Below are positions 1 to 6,504 of a stretch of 6,638 bases of DNA, piece after piece. The position numbers and the translations under genes are program-made. Source of the DNA: CAAGNP01 sp045644725. Lineage in GTDB: Bacteria > Bacteroidota > Bacteroidia > Bacteroidales > UBA932. The DNA lies in NCBI GenBank assembly GCA_045644725.1, contig JAZRHK010000160.1:1-6638 (forward strand). Reading direction: 5' to 3'. The notes beneath the pieces were generated by a model that did no database searches, was not told where the DNA came from, and saw only the letters and a list, made by a program, of their open reading frames with translations. Numbering within the stretch: the first letter of the stretch is position 1; the number at the start of each line of letters is the position of its first letter.

Positions 1-404
1 CCTTTCCCCGATTTTTCCACCCCTGCAAATGCTCCCCGCAAGGTCTCAATAAGTTTTTCATTGTCCCAGGGCTTTACTATGAAATCAAAAGCTCCCCGTT
101 TCATCCCCTCCACAGCGAGCTGAATGTCTGCATATGCGGTGAAGAGGACAACCTGGGTTTCAGGGCTCCTCTTTTTTATCTCGCTCAGCCAGAAGAGACC
201 CTCGTTGCCTGTATTGATGTCGGTGTGGAAGTTCATATCCAGCAGCACTACATCGGGTCTGAACTCCACCAATTTGCTCATAAGCTCATTGGGCGATGCT
301 ATCAGCTCCACCTGCTGGAAATGGATCGGGAGAAGCATCTTCAATGCTGCCCTTATGCCGCTGTTGTCATCTACAACCAGTATTTTTGCCTTGCTTTTTG
401 CCAT
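1..404 (-). CDS. NtrC-type response regulator, receiver domain (3' part cut by window edge)
   Basis: The first 134 codons of a two-component response regulator are present; the gene runs off the left edge. Visible receiver features are the acidic pair D12-D13 after the I-L-V-V strand, the likely phosphoacceptor D56 in V-V-L-L-D-M-N-F, the switch threonine T89 in L-F-T-A-Y-A-D, and K111 in I-V-K-P-W-D-N. The N-T-G-N-E-G-L insertion after D56 and the K-P-W-D-N ending resemble, from memory, Bacteroidales regulators that continue into a sigma-54-interacting AAA+ domain and a Fis-type helix-turn-helix. Those two domains would lie outside the window, so the NtrC class is inferred. A stop codon was not needed to choose the start: ATG at 404 puts the first strand (K-A-K-I-L-V-V-D-D) at the usual place, with an A/T-rich leader. 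It follows the ABC operon on the same strand after 194 bp. The sigma-54 promoter and palindrome in front of that operon make it a plausible target. The partner kinase is not seen. Confidence 0.9.
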   Translation of the reverse strand, partial: MAKSKAKILVVDDNSGIRAALKMLLPIHFQQVELIASPNELMSKLVEFRPDVVLLDMNFHTDINTGNEGLFWLSEIKKRSPETQVVLFTAYADIQLAVEGMKRGAFDFIVKPWDNEKLIETLRGAFAGVEKSGK

Positions 405-529
405 AACTATTTCGGGTACACTGATAAATGTAAAAGCCAAATTCAACGCAAAAGTATTTAAAATCTATACACTTTCAGGTAGAATTTGGCAAAACTATCT
501 AGAACCTATATGAATTCATCTCCTTCTCT

Positions 530-552
530 GACATAGTATCATGTATTATGTC
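530..552 (-). repeat. Imperfect inverted repeat between the ABC operon and the regulator gene
   Basis: GACATA (530-535) and TATGTC (547-552) form a 6-bp inverted repeat that extends by two more pairs past one imperfect position, around a TCATG loop. There is no T tract after it on the minus strand, so it is a poor intrinsic terminator for the operon ending at 599. It lies just where transcription from the candidate promoter at 588-558 would begin, so it could be a 5' stem-loop on the regulator mRNA or a protein-binding site. The function is unknown. Confidence 0.4.
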
Positions 553-557
553 TAATG

Positions 558-588
558 CAAAATTAACAAAATTTATTCCTTTTCCGAA
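558..588 (-). promoter_or_regulatory. Candidate Bacteroidota housekeeping (sigma-ABfr type) promoter for the response regulator
   Basis: On the minus strand TTCG (588-585) is followed after 19 bases by TAATTTTG (565-558). The known Bacteroidota promoter is TTTG at -33 and TAnnTTTG at -7 with about 19-20 bases between, so the -7 box fits fully and the -33 box has one mismatch. Transcription would start near 552 and leave a leader of about 150 nt before the ATG at 404. Two other TAnnTTTG boxes lie nearer the gene (497-490 and 456-449), but neither has a TTTG at the right distance. The choice is tentative, and the regulator could also be read through from the ABC operon. Confidence 0.35.
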
Positions 589-598
589 CATATACCTT

Positions 599-2998
599 TC
601 ATTCACTTCTCAGTGAGTCTACGGGGTTTTCGGTGGCGGCGCGAAGAGAGGTGAATGTCACTACTGCTGCTACTATGAGGGCGACCATCGCTCCTGAGGC
701 TGCAAATATCCACCAGTAAATAGGAGAACTGTGTGCAAATGTACTATAGTAGAAGTCAGTTATGAAATATGTAATTGGAACTGAAACAGCAAAACATACT
801 CCCAGTATCTTCATGAATTTGATGTTGAACATTTTCAGAATCTCTGCGACAGATGCTCCGTGCACCCTCCTTACACCTATCTCTTTGCGGCGGTACTGGG
901 TCTCGAATACTACCAGCCCGAATACACCCATAAGGGATATTATTATGGCAATCAGGGTGAATAGAGCCACCATAGTGGTGAGCTGTTTCTCCTTATGGTA
1001 TTGCCTTCCGAGCTCCTCGTCGAAGAACTGTAGCCTGAAATTGCTCAGATTTGCCCCCGGATTGAATTTGGAAATTGTCGAGTTTACAGCTTCCTGCACA
1101 TCCTGGTAAGGGGCCCCTGGAGCGCTCCTGATGTAGAGGTGAGAGAGATCCCACCATGGATTCTTTCCGAAGATGTAGAAAGCAAACGGGTTCAGTTCAT
1201 ATTGCAGTGGACGGAACTGGAAATCTTCACAGAAACCGGCAATCTCAGTCTCAGCACTATGACCATTGACCTTATCTTCCAAAGTGAAGCCATACTTCTC
1301 TTTGGCTATCTTGTTGAAAATGAAAACACCATGCTCACTCTTCTCGTCAGAAGGGGTGAAGTCGCGCCCTTCCACAACATCGATCCCCATGAATTTAAGG
1401 AAGTTCCAGGATACAGGGTAAGCGTCTATATTGATCTGTTCCCCTTTGAAGGTCCTTCCCCAACCCATGCGGCTGCTGCTTACGTGAGGTCCTGCAGCCC
1501 AAGCTACATCCGCTATATTGGGATCTTTGGGGAGTTCATCGGTAAATGCATCCCTGTCTGCAGTCGCAACACCTACATTGGCAGTCAGGAGATACTCCTT
1601 GTCAAATCCCATATCATAATTCATCATGTAGCTGTGCTGCATTTTGATGAACATGGCGCATATGACAAATGATATGGATATTATGAACTGGAGAGATATG
1701 AGGGTGTATCTGAGACTCTTCCCTTTGGCGGTAGCGCCGAAGGACCCTTTGATGGCAAAGGCAGGGGAGAAAGAGGTTATATAGAGGGCAGGGTAGAGAC
1801 TTGAAGCAATGGTCATCAAAAGTGCTGCCGCAATGGTTATGCATATCACAGGAATATTGTGGCCAAAATCCAATGTGCAGGTAATCAGATTTGCATAGGT
1901 GGAGCCTTTGAATAATACCACTACTGCCACAGCTGCGCACAATGCCACAGCGACCAGAATACCCGATTCAAGTATAAGACTCCCCACGAGGGCACCTCTA
2001 CTGCTACCAAGAATCTTTCTGGTATTGAGTCCCCTGATCCTCATTGGGATCTGTGCGAAGAAGAAGTTTACGAAGTTGATGAGGGTGATGACTACAATAA
2101 GGATGGCTACCGCCAATAGGGTAATGGTAGTGGTCCTGTTGCCGCTGCGTCCTGCAGGAGCATCTATCAACTTATTGTAATACATATCTTTCACGGGGAG
2201 AAGTGTAACTGTAGCACGGTCAATCTGCTTGTCAATCTCACTTTGGTCTATGCTGTTCCTTACAGACTCCGGAGCGGAGGCGATACGCTCACCCCAAATC
2301 CCCTCTACCACTTTTCTTGCATGGGTTTCAAATGCCCCTTTGCTGTCAGGGCTGTCAAGCTTGACGAAATGGTGGTAGCTCCACTCGCTGAAATTGTCAA
2401 TGCTCTGGTTTTCCAGATAACAACAGTAAAGGATGTGGATATTGTTGAGGTCCGAGTTCATAGGCATGTCTTCGTACACCGCCACGACAGTCATCGGCTC
2501 TTTTCCTTTCCCTACGTAGATGGCATCACCGACACCCACCTGCATCAGATTGGAAGCGGTCTCGCTTATTGCCACAGTCTCCTCTTTATCCATTCCGTCA
2601 AATGTTCCGGCAATAGGGGTAAAACCAAAGACATCCAATGCACCACGGGTAAGCTGGGAGGTGCCGATCCGGTATGTATGGGCCTCTTCACCATCACCTA
2701 CACGGGTATAGTTCTTGCCGTCACCACCAATATAGGCGACACCCCAACTCTCTACCATAGATGCCTGCTCCATAATGGCGACCTGGAGAGGACGGTTCAG
2801 GTTCACCTGATACTCCCCCTCTGAAAACCAGCTTGGAGTCGCCATTATATAAAGGCGCTCGACATCCTTCAGCTTCCGGTTGTATCCAAGATCGTAGTGT
2901 ACCTGTACCAGGAGGATGTAGAGTGCAGCGAACGCCACAGTCATTCCAAGCAAGTTCAGGAACCCCGACCCCTTAAATATCTTCAAAATGCTTTTCAT
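599..2998 (-). CDS. MacB/FtsX-type ABC transporter permease B, 799 aa
   Basis: Inner-membrane permease subunit of an ABC transporter, built as two tandem FtsX-like halves. Half one has a membrane segment at about 13-34, a MacB-like periplasmic domain at about 35-285, then membrane segments near 291-313, 341-362 and 385-407. Half two starts with a segment near 431-452, a second periplasmic domain to about 670 (with V-V-E-G-R-D-F at 541-547), and segments near 675-699, 728-750 and 764-783. The FtsX cytoplasmic motif is clear in half two (K-E-I-G-V-R-R-V-H-G-A, 705-715) but worn down in half one (N-T-R-K-I-L-G-S, 325-332). The protein ends N-P-V-D-S-L-R-S-E, an ending typical of this family. The length is normal for the duplicated Bacteroidota form. 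It is the last gene of the operon, 109 bp after the ATPase, a gap filled by tandem stem-loops. The leader is A-rich (AAGAAGAAAA before ATG) with no strong Shine-Dalgarno. Members of this family act by mechanotransmission rather than forming a channel; the substrate cannot be told. Confidence 0.93.
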   Translation of the reverse strand: MKSILKIFKGSGFLNLLGMTVAFAALYILLVQVHYDLGYNRKLKDVERLYIMATPSWFSEGEYQVNLNRPLQVAIMEQASMVESWGVAYIGGDGKNYTRVGDGEEAHTYRIGTSQLTRGALDVFGFTPIAGTFDGMDKEETVAISETASNLMQVGVGDAIYVGKGKEPMTVVAVYEDMPMNSDLNNIHILYCCYLENQSIDNFSEWSYHHFVKLDSPDSKGAFETHARKVVEGIWGERIASAPESVRNSIDQSEIDKQIDRATVTLLPVKDMYYNKLIDAPAGRSGNRTTTITLLAVAILIVVITLINFVNFFFAQIPMRIRGLNTRKILGSSRGALVGSLILESGILVAVALCAAVAVVVLFKGSTYANLITCTLDFGHNIPVICITIAAALLMTIASSLYPALYITSFSPAFAIKGSFGATAKGKSLRYTLISLQFIISISFVICAMFIKMQHSYMMNYDMGFDKEYLLTANVGVATADRDAFTDELPKDPNIADVAWAAGPHVSSSRMGWGRTFKGEQINIDAYPVSWNFLKFMGIDVVEGRDFTPSDEKSEHGVFIFNKIAKEKYGFTLEDKVNGHSAETEIAGFCEDFQFRPLQYELNPFAFYIFGKNPWWDLSHLYIRSAPGAPYQDVQEAVNSTISKFNPGANLSNFRLQFFDEELGRQYHKEKQLTTMVALFTLIAIIISLMGVFGLVVFETQYRRKEIGVRRVHGASVAEILKMFNIKFMKILGVCFAVSVPITYFITDFYYSTFAHSSPIYWWIFAASGAMVALIVAAVVTFTSLRAATENPVDSLRSE

Positions 2999-3012
2999 TT
3001 TTCTTCTTATTT

Positions 3013-3101
3013 GTCCCGCGACAGCTTTTGGCTTATTTTTGTCGCGGGGATAGTTTTTTTTGAGTCCCGCGACAACTTTTTGTCATTTTCTGTCGCGGAG
3101 T
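3013..3101. repeat. Tandem pair of GC-rich stem-loops in the ATPase-permease B gap
   Basis: Two related units lie 51 bp apart. Unit 1 pairs CCCGCGACA (3015-3023) with TGTCGCGGG (3040-3048), a 9-bp stem around 16 bases. Unit 2 pairs CCGCGACA (3067-3074) with TGTCGCGG (3091-3098), an 8-bp stem also around 16 bases. Both begin GTCCCGCGACA, and their loops share most positions, so one looks like a copy of the other. Each arm is also close to a palindrome by itself (TGTC-4-GACA in the arm at 3012-3023). The block fills nearly all of the 109-bp gap. On the minus strand it would form two hairpins in the operon mRNA; neither is followed by a U tract in that direction. It could tune or process the message, bind a protein, or be a REP-like intergenic repeat. 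Confidence 0.8.
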
Positions 3102-3107
3102 CAGATG

Positions 3108-3788
3108 TTAAAGTTCGTTTTTTACGTCACCGACTATCTGACCGTCGAACAGATTGATTACCCTTTGGGCTACAGCGGCATCTTTCTGCGAGTGGGTTAC
3201 CATCACGATGGTAGTCCCCTCTTTGTTCAGTTCAGAAAGGAGATCCATTACCTCCTTGCCATTTTTTGAATCGAGGTTACCTGTGGGCTCGTCGGCCAGG
3301 ATAAGCTTCGGGTTAGATACGACTGCACGGGCTATAGCCACCCTCTGCTGCTGACCACCGGAGAGCTGTTGTGGAAAGTGTTTCGCCCTATGGGAGATCC
3401 CCATCCTTTTCAGAATCTCTGTCACTTTCTGCTTCCGCTCGCTGGCTGAGATGTTGAGGTATCTTAGTGGGAGTTCCACATTCTCATACACATTGAGTTC
3501 GTCGATAAGATTGAAACTCTGGAATACGAAACCAATGTTCCCTTTGCGGAATTTGGTCCTCTCTTTCTCCTTGAGGCCACCCACTTCGCTGTCAAGAAGT
3601 CTGTAACTTCCCCCTGTGGGGTTGTCAAGCAGTCCCAGAATATTCAAAAGGGTCGATTTGCCACATCCCGACGGGCCCATAATGGCTACAAATTCACCAT
3701 CGTTGATTTCAAACGACACACCATTCAAAGCGGTGGTTTCAATCTCCTCTGTACGGAAAACTTTACTAAGATCTTTAACTGTAATCAT
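3108..3788 (-). CDS. ABC transporter ATP-binding protein, MacB/LolD type, 226 aa
   Basis: Cytoplasmic ATPase that drives the neighbouring permeases. All nucleotide-binding motifs are intact: Walker A G-P-S-G-C-G-K-S-T (38-46), Q-loop Q90 in F-V-F-Q-S-F-N-L, signature L-S-G-G-Q (142-146) followed by Q-Q-R-V-A-I-A-R, Walker B L-I-L-A-D-E (162-167), D-loop N-L-D-S (171-174) and the H-loop histidine H199 in V-T-H-S. The stretch P-T-G-N-L-D-S and the early T-x-A-L-N-G-V-S-F segment are typical of the MacB/LolD/FtsE group that works with FtsX-fold permeases. The length of about 225 residues is normal for a free-standing ATPase of this class, unlike E. coli MacB where ATPase and permease are fused. 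It starts 25 bp after permease A, in an A/T-rich spacer without a Shine-Dalgarno, and is followed by permease B. One ATPase gene between two different permease genes suggests an ATPase dimer bound to a mixed permease pair. Confidence 0.97.
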   Translation of the reverse strand: MITVKDLSKVFRTEEIETTALNGVSFEINDGEFVAIMGPSGCGKSTLLNILGLLDNPTGGSYRLLDSEVGGLKEKERTKFRKGNIGFVFQSFNLIDELNVYENVELPLRYLNISASERKQKVTEILKRMGISHRAKHFPQQLSGGQQQRVAIARAVVSNPKLILADEPTGNLDSKNGKEVMDLLSELNKEGTTIVMVTHSQKDAAVAQRVINLFDGQIVGDVKNEL

Positions 3789-3813
3789 AACTTTATAATT
3801 TTTAATTGTTTAT

Positions 3814-6159
3814 TTACTCGTTTTTAAGTGAATCCACCGGATTCGAATTTGATATCTTCAGGCTGCCAGCTATCACTACGGCCATTATTATTGTCAGGAC
3901 TATTATATCCCCTATCACATAACTCAAAATGCCTATCTCTGCCTTCTGCTGGAACATCTCCAGGGCGGCATTTCCTACCAGGAAGGCCAGGATGTCTCCG
4001 ATAATCAGAGCTACTGCCATAAGTATCATAATATCTGCGACAAAGAGTTTTACGATCTCTGCCGGTACAGCTCCATTGATTTTACGGATAGCCACCTCGG
4101 CACTCCTTCTGTGAGTCTCATCCCTGATATATCCTATCAGACCCATAAGTGAGATAATGAGTGAGAAGAGACCTCCCAAAAGTATGGCGTTCTTTATTTT
4201 TCTGATGTCTGCAAAAAACATCCTTACTCCCTCTTCGTATGCAGCCACTTCAAAGGTCCTCTCAGGAACTGCCTCTTCTACAGCCTTTTGAATCTGTGAT
4301 ATATTTTCTGCTGTAATTTTGTCCACCTTGATCAGGACAAATCTCAGATAGAAGTAAATCTGAGCATCGTAGGGGAGTTCCGCTCCGAAACGGACACTCG
4401 GACGCTCATCCACATATACTGCCCCTATTTTGTAATCTTCATACACACCGCATATGGTAAAAATGTCGGTTTTCTTCCTGCTGTGCTGAGTGAAGACCAC
4501 CCCCTTGCCTATAGCGCCATCTGACCAGTCAGCGAACTCCTGCATCCTCTCCACAAATTTTCTGCTTACAGCCACCTCGTTGGCACTTCTGGCCTCTCTA
4601 CCCTCTATAAACTTGATACCCAGTACATCAGCAGCCCCTTCAGTAGAATAATATTGGTCTGCGATGTTGAAAAGTTCCCTTTCGTCATCCGGTAGATAGA
4701 CATTGTTTCCGGATGAGCCTGTTATCGGAACTTCAGATGTGATGGCAGACCCTACTACGAAGGGGAGCTGCTCCACCTTATCCTTAATTTTGAAATACTC
4801 CTCAGTGTCGGCTCCCGGCATATCCACTGCAATGAGGGTGTCGTATTCGTAGCCGAGATCATCATTGAGCATCATATTGTATTGCTTTCCGAATATAAAA
4901 AGGACGCAAATCAGGAATATAGAGAAAGTGAACTGGATACCGAGGAATACAAGTTTCCATCTCCTCTTGGACTCCCTGTAGTTTCTGAAAGCTGTAGAAA
5001 CGGGTACTTTCATAAAAATGTTGGCAGGTACGAGGCCGGAGATGAGGAGCACCACGATGGATACTGCAGCAGCTACCGCAATGGTCTGCCACGAGAAGAG
5101 GGATCCGAGGGGTGCACCCAGAAGGTTCTCTATCGGCTCTGCAAATCCCAATATTATTGCACTTGCCAATACCAGGGCAATGGAAAAGTGGAGCGCTGCC
5201 TCTTTAAAAAGGAGCTTCGCAATATCTCCACCCTCTGCACCATAGCATTTGCGGACACCCACCTCCTTGGCCCTTTGTACGACCGATGATATAGAGTTAA
5301 GGACATAATTCACCACAGCTGCAGAGATAAGGAGCAGAGCCACTATTGAGAGCATAAGGATCATGTTTCTGTTTGTAGGGTCTGATACATGCTGTCTGTC
5401 GGTCTTCTCCAGGTAGTACCAGAGTTTCAGGCCGGATTTCTCCAGCTCCTCCATAGGCTGGTTCTTTAACTGCATCTGATGGATGGCTTCTGTCAGCGAT
5501 TCGGGATCCACCCCTTCCTGCAGTTTTACGTACCCCAAATACCTGTCGTTGCCAAGCCAGTTCTCTGTGCTGCTTTTAGAGTATGTAGGCATAGCGAGGA
5601 GGATATCAATTCCACGGAATGTGCTGTTGGTTGGGAAATCCTCAAATACCCCCTCCACTGTGAATACAGCCTTGGGCAATGATTCGTTGTACAGAGTCTG
5701 TCCTACAGCCTTCTCTATACCGCCGAGTTTTTCTGCAAGGGTACGTGATACCATCATCTTACCCCACTGCGAAAGGACCTGTTTTGGATCTCCGGCATAC
5801 ACCTGAACATCGAAAATATCGAAGAAACTGGTGTCAGCCACTACCAATTCTGCTTCCAGTTTGTTTTTATCCTGAGTATAGTAGCTGTTGTTTTCAAATA
5901 CAGGGGTAATCCTTGTAGCAGTCTCTACACCAGGGATAAACTCTTTGAATCCCGGAGCCACAGCGCCACTTACCCTATCACCGCTCAGATTCTCTTCCCC
6001 ATGTCTTACTGCTCCGGTCATTATCGAATATACCCTCTCTTTATCAGAGTAGAAATTGTCATATGACAATTCAAAGCACACCTTCGCAATAAGGACTACA
6101 CCTATGGCCAAGCCAAGGGACAATGAACAGATCTTTACAATATTTCTTTTAAGTTTCAT
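3814..6159 (-). CDS. MacB/FtsX-type ABC transporter permease A, 781 aa
   Basis: First gene of the operon and a distant relative of permease B. The layout is a membrane segment at about 11-29, a MacB-like periplasmic domain at about 30-262, membrane segments near 265-290, 322-342 and 360-384, then 402-424, a second periplasmic domain to about 652, and segments near 657-678, 705-728 and 745-767. The FtsX cytoplasmic motif is kept in both halves: K-E-V-G-V-R-K-C-Y-G-A (298-308) and A-E-V-A-I-R-K-I-N-G-A (687-697). It ends N-P-V-D-S-L-K-N-E, nearly the same ending as permease B. I chose ATG at 6159 (M-K-L-K-R-N). The reading frame stays open to an ATG at 6261, but those 34 extra residues would run through the sigma-54 promoter and do not look like a family N-terminus. 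The leader is A-rich (CAGAAAACGT before ATG). Together with permease B it probably forms a heterodimer; the substrate is unknown. Confidence 0.93.
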   Translation of the reverse strand: MKLKRNIVKICSLSLGLAIGVVLIAKVCFELSYDNFYSDKERVYSIMTGAVRHGEENLSGDRVSGAVAPGFKEFIPGVETATRITPVFENNSYYTQDKNKLEAELVVADTSFFDIFDVQVYAGDPKQVLSQWGKMMVSRTLAEKLGGIEKAVGQTLYNESLPKAVFTVEGVFEDFPTNSTFRGIDILLAMPTYSKSSTENWLGNDRYLGYVKLQEGVDPESLTEAIHQMQLKNQPMEELEKSGLKLWYYLEKTDRQHVSDPTNRNMILMLSIVALLLISAAVVNYVLNSISSVVQRAKEVGVRKCYGAEGGDIAKLLFKEAALHFSIALVLASAIILGFAEPIENLLGAPLGSLFSWQTIAVAAAVSIVVLLISGLVPANIFMKVPVSTAFRNYRESKRRWKLVFLGIQFTFSIFLICVLFIFGKQYNMMLNDDLGYEYDTLIAVDMPGADTEEYFKIKDKVEQLPFVVGSAITSEVPITGSSGNNVYLPDDERELFNIADQYYSTEGAADVLGIKFIEGREARSANEVAVSRKFVERMQEFADWSDGAIGKGVVFTQHSRKKTDIFTICGVYEDYKIGAVYVDERPSVRFGAELPYDAQIYFYLRFVLIKVDKITAENISQIQKAVEEAVPERTFEVAAYEEGVRMFFADIRKIKNAILLGGLFSLIISLMGLIGYIRDETHRRSAEVAIRKINGAVPAEIVKLFVADIMILMAVALIIGDILAFLVGNAALEMFQQKAEIGILSYVIGDIIVLTIIMAVVIAGSLKISNSNPVDSLKNE

Positions 6160-6198
6160 ACGTTTTCTGTTTACACTTTTACATCTGTGCCAAAAAGG

Positions 6199-6214
6199 AA
6201 CAATGGGTGTGCCA
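6199..6214 (-). promoter_or_regulatory. Sigma-54 (-24/-12) promoter of the ABC operon
   Basis: Reading the minus strand from 6214, TGGCACACCCATTGTT matches the sigma-54 consensus (TGGCAC, then TTGC about five bases later). The -24 box is perfect and the key GG (6213-6212) is 10 bases from the -12 dinucleotide, which is GT (6201-6200) instead of GC. Transcription would start near 6188, giving a leader of about 29 nt before the permease A start at 6159. A second TGGCAC lies just downstream (6193-6188), but the sequence at its -12 position is poor. The NtrC-type regulator encoded at 404-1 and the upstream palindrome support the call. Confidence 0.72.
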
Positions 6215-6269
6215 ATGTGTGTAACAGCTTGAATATGTATGAATTGTATGAAATGTGGCAAAAAATAAG

Positions 6270-6286
6270 TGTAAAGAAACTTTACA
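6270..6286. promoter_or_regulatory. Palindromic putative enhancer (UAS) for a sigma-54 activator
   Basis: TGTAAAG (6270-6276), AAA, CTTTACA (6280-6286) is a perfect 7-bp inverted repeat of 17 bp in all. Its centre is about 90 bp upstream of the predicted start near 6188, which is the usual distance for a dimeric NtrC-type activator site. A third copy of the right half, CTTTACA, sits at 6301-6307, exactly 21 bp further on, or two helical turns. The natural candidate protein is the regulator encoded at 404-1, but this is inferred. Confidence 0.6.
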
Positions 6287-6300
6287 GGTATGGCAAGATT

Positions 6301-6307
6301 CTTTACA
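6301..6307. promoter_or_regulatory. Extra CTTTACA half-site, in phase with the palindrome
   Basis: This is an exact copy of the right arm of the palindrome at 6270-6286, set 21 bp from it and so on the same face of the helix. Tandem activator sites are common upstream of sigma-54 promoters. No matching left half is seen next to it, so it would be a weaker or half site. Confidence 0.35.
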
Positions 6308-6348
6308 CTGGTAGAGGAAACCGAGGTTCAAGAGTGGTCAGATCTTCG

Positions 6349-6495
6349 CTGCAATTCGGAGGCCACATCACACCCCTCTGGAATGTTCTCTGGAGTAGTT
6401 GATGTGGCTACTGCAGGCTATTTGTGGGTAGAAGCCACAGTAACCATCCGTAAAGGCTGTTCTGGATGGTATCACTGTGGCTTCTGAATTGCAGC
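6349..6495. other. Multibranched inverted-repeat element; possible structured RNA or palindromic mobile repeat
   Basis: A perfect 10-bp inverted repeat, GCTGCAATTC (6349-6358) and GAATTGCAGC (6486-6495), encloses two hairpins. Hairpin 1 pairs GCCACATCA (6362-6370) with TGATGTGGC (6400-6408), 9 bp. Hairpin 2 pairs GAAGCCACAG (6431-6440) with CTGTGGCTTC (6475-6484), 10 bp, and then ACCATCC (6443-6449) with GGATGGT (6464-6470), 7 bp, across a small internal loop. Folded together this is a three-way junction of about 147 nt. The pairing is nearly all Watson-Crick and so works on either strand; I cannot assign the strand. No protein-like reading frame explains it. I do not recognise it as tRNA, tmRNA, SRP RNA or RNase P RNA. 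It lies directly upstream of the sigma-54 control region of the ABC operon. Confidence 0.6.
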
Positions 6496-6504
6496 ACATC
6501 ATAC

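Noticed and set aside
419..437. Sigma-54 promoter for the response regulator (TTGGC near 439)
   Set aside because: The match at -24 is partial and nothing like TTGC stands at the right distance.
1139..1672. Plus-strand 177-residue frame inside permease B, and other long opposite-strand frames (for example 2243-2824 and 4882-5289)
   Set aside because: They lie wholly inside the well-supported permease genes and show no family features; they are shadows of the real coding strand.
6174..6193. Second sigma-54 promoter from TGGCAC at 6193-6188
   Set aside because: The -24 box is good, but the -12 position reads AA where GC or GT is needed.
6160..6261. N-terminal extension of permease A to the ATG at 6261
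   Set aside because: The added residues are not membrane- or family-like and would overlap the sigma-54 promoter and predicted start site.
6290..6487. Plus-strand 65-residue open frame over the structured element
   Set aside because: It runs through both hairpins and most of the outer stem, resembles no protein family I know and has no clear ribosome-binding or promoter context. The base pairing explains the sequence better than coding does.
6349..6495. Retron msr-msd with a1/a2 repeats
   Set aside because: The outer 10-bp repeats and inner hairpins recall a retron RNA, but no reverse transcriptase is in the window, there is no clear branching-guanosine motif after the left repeat, and no single long msd stem.
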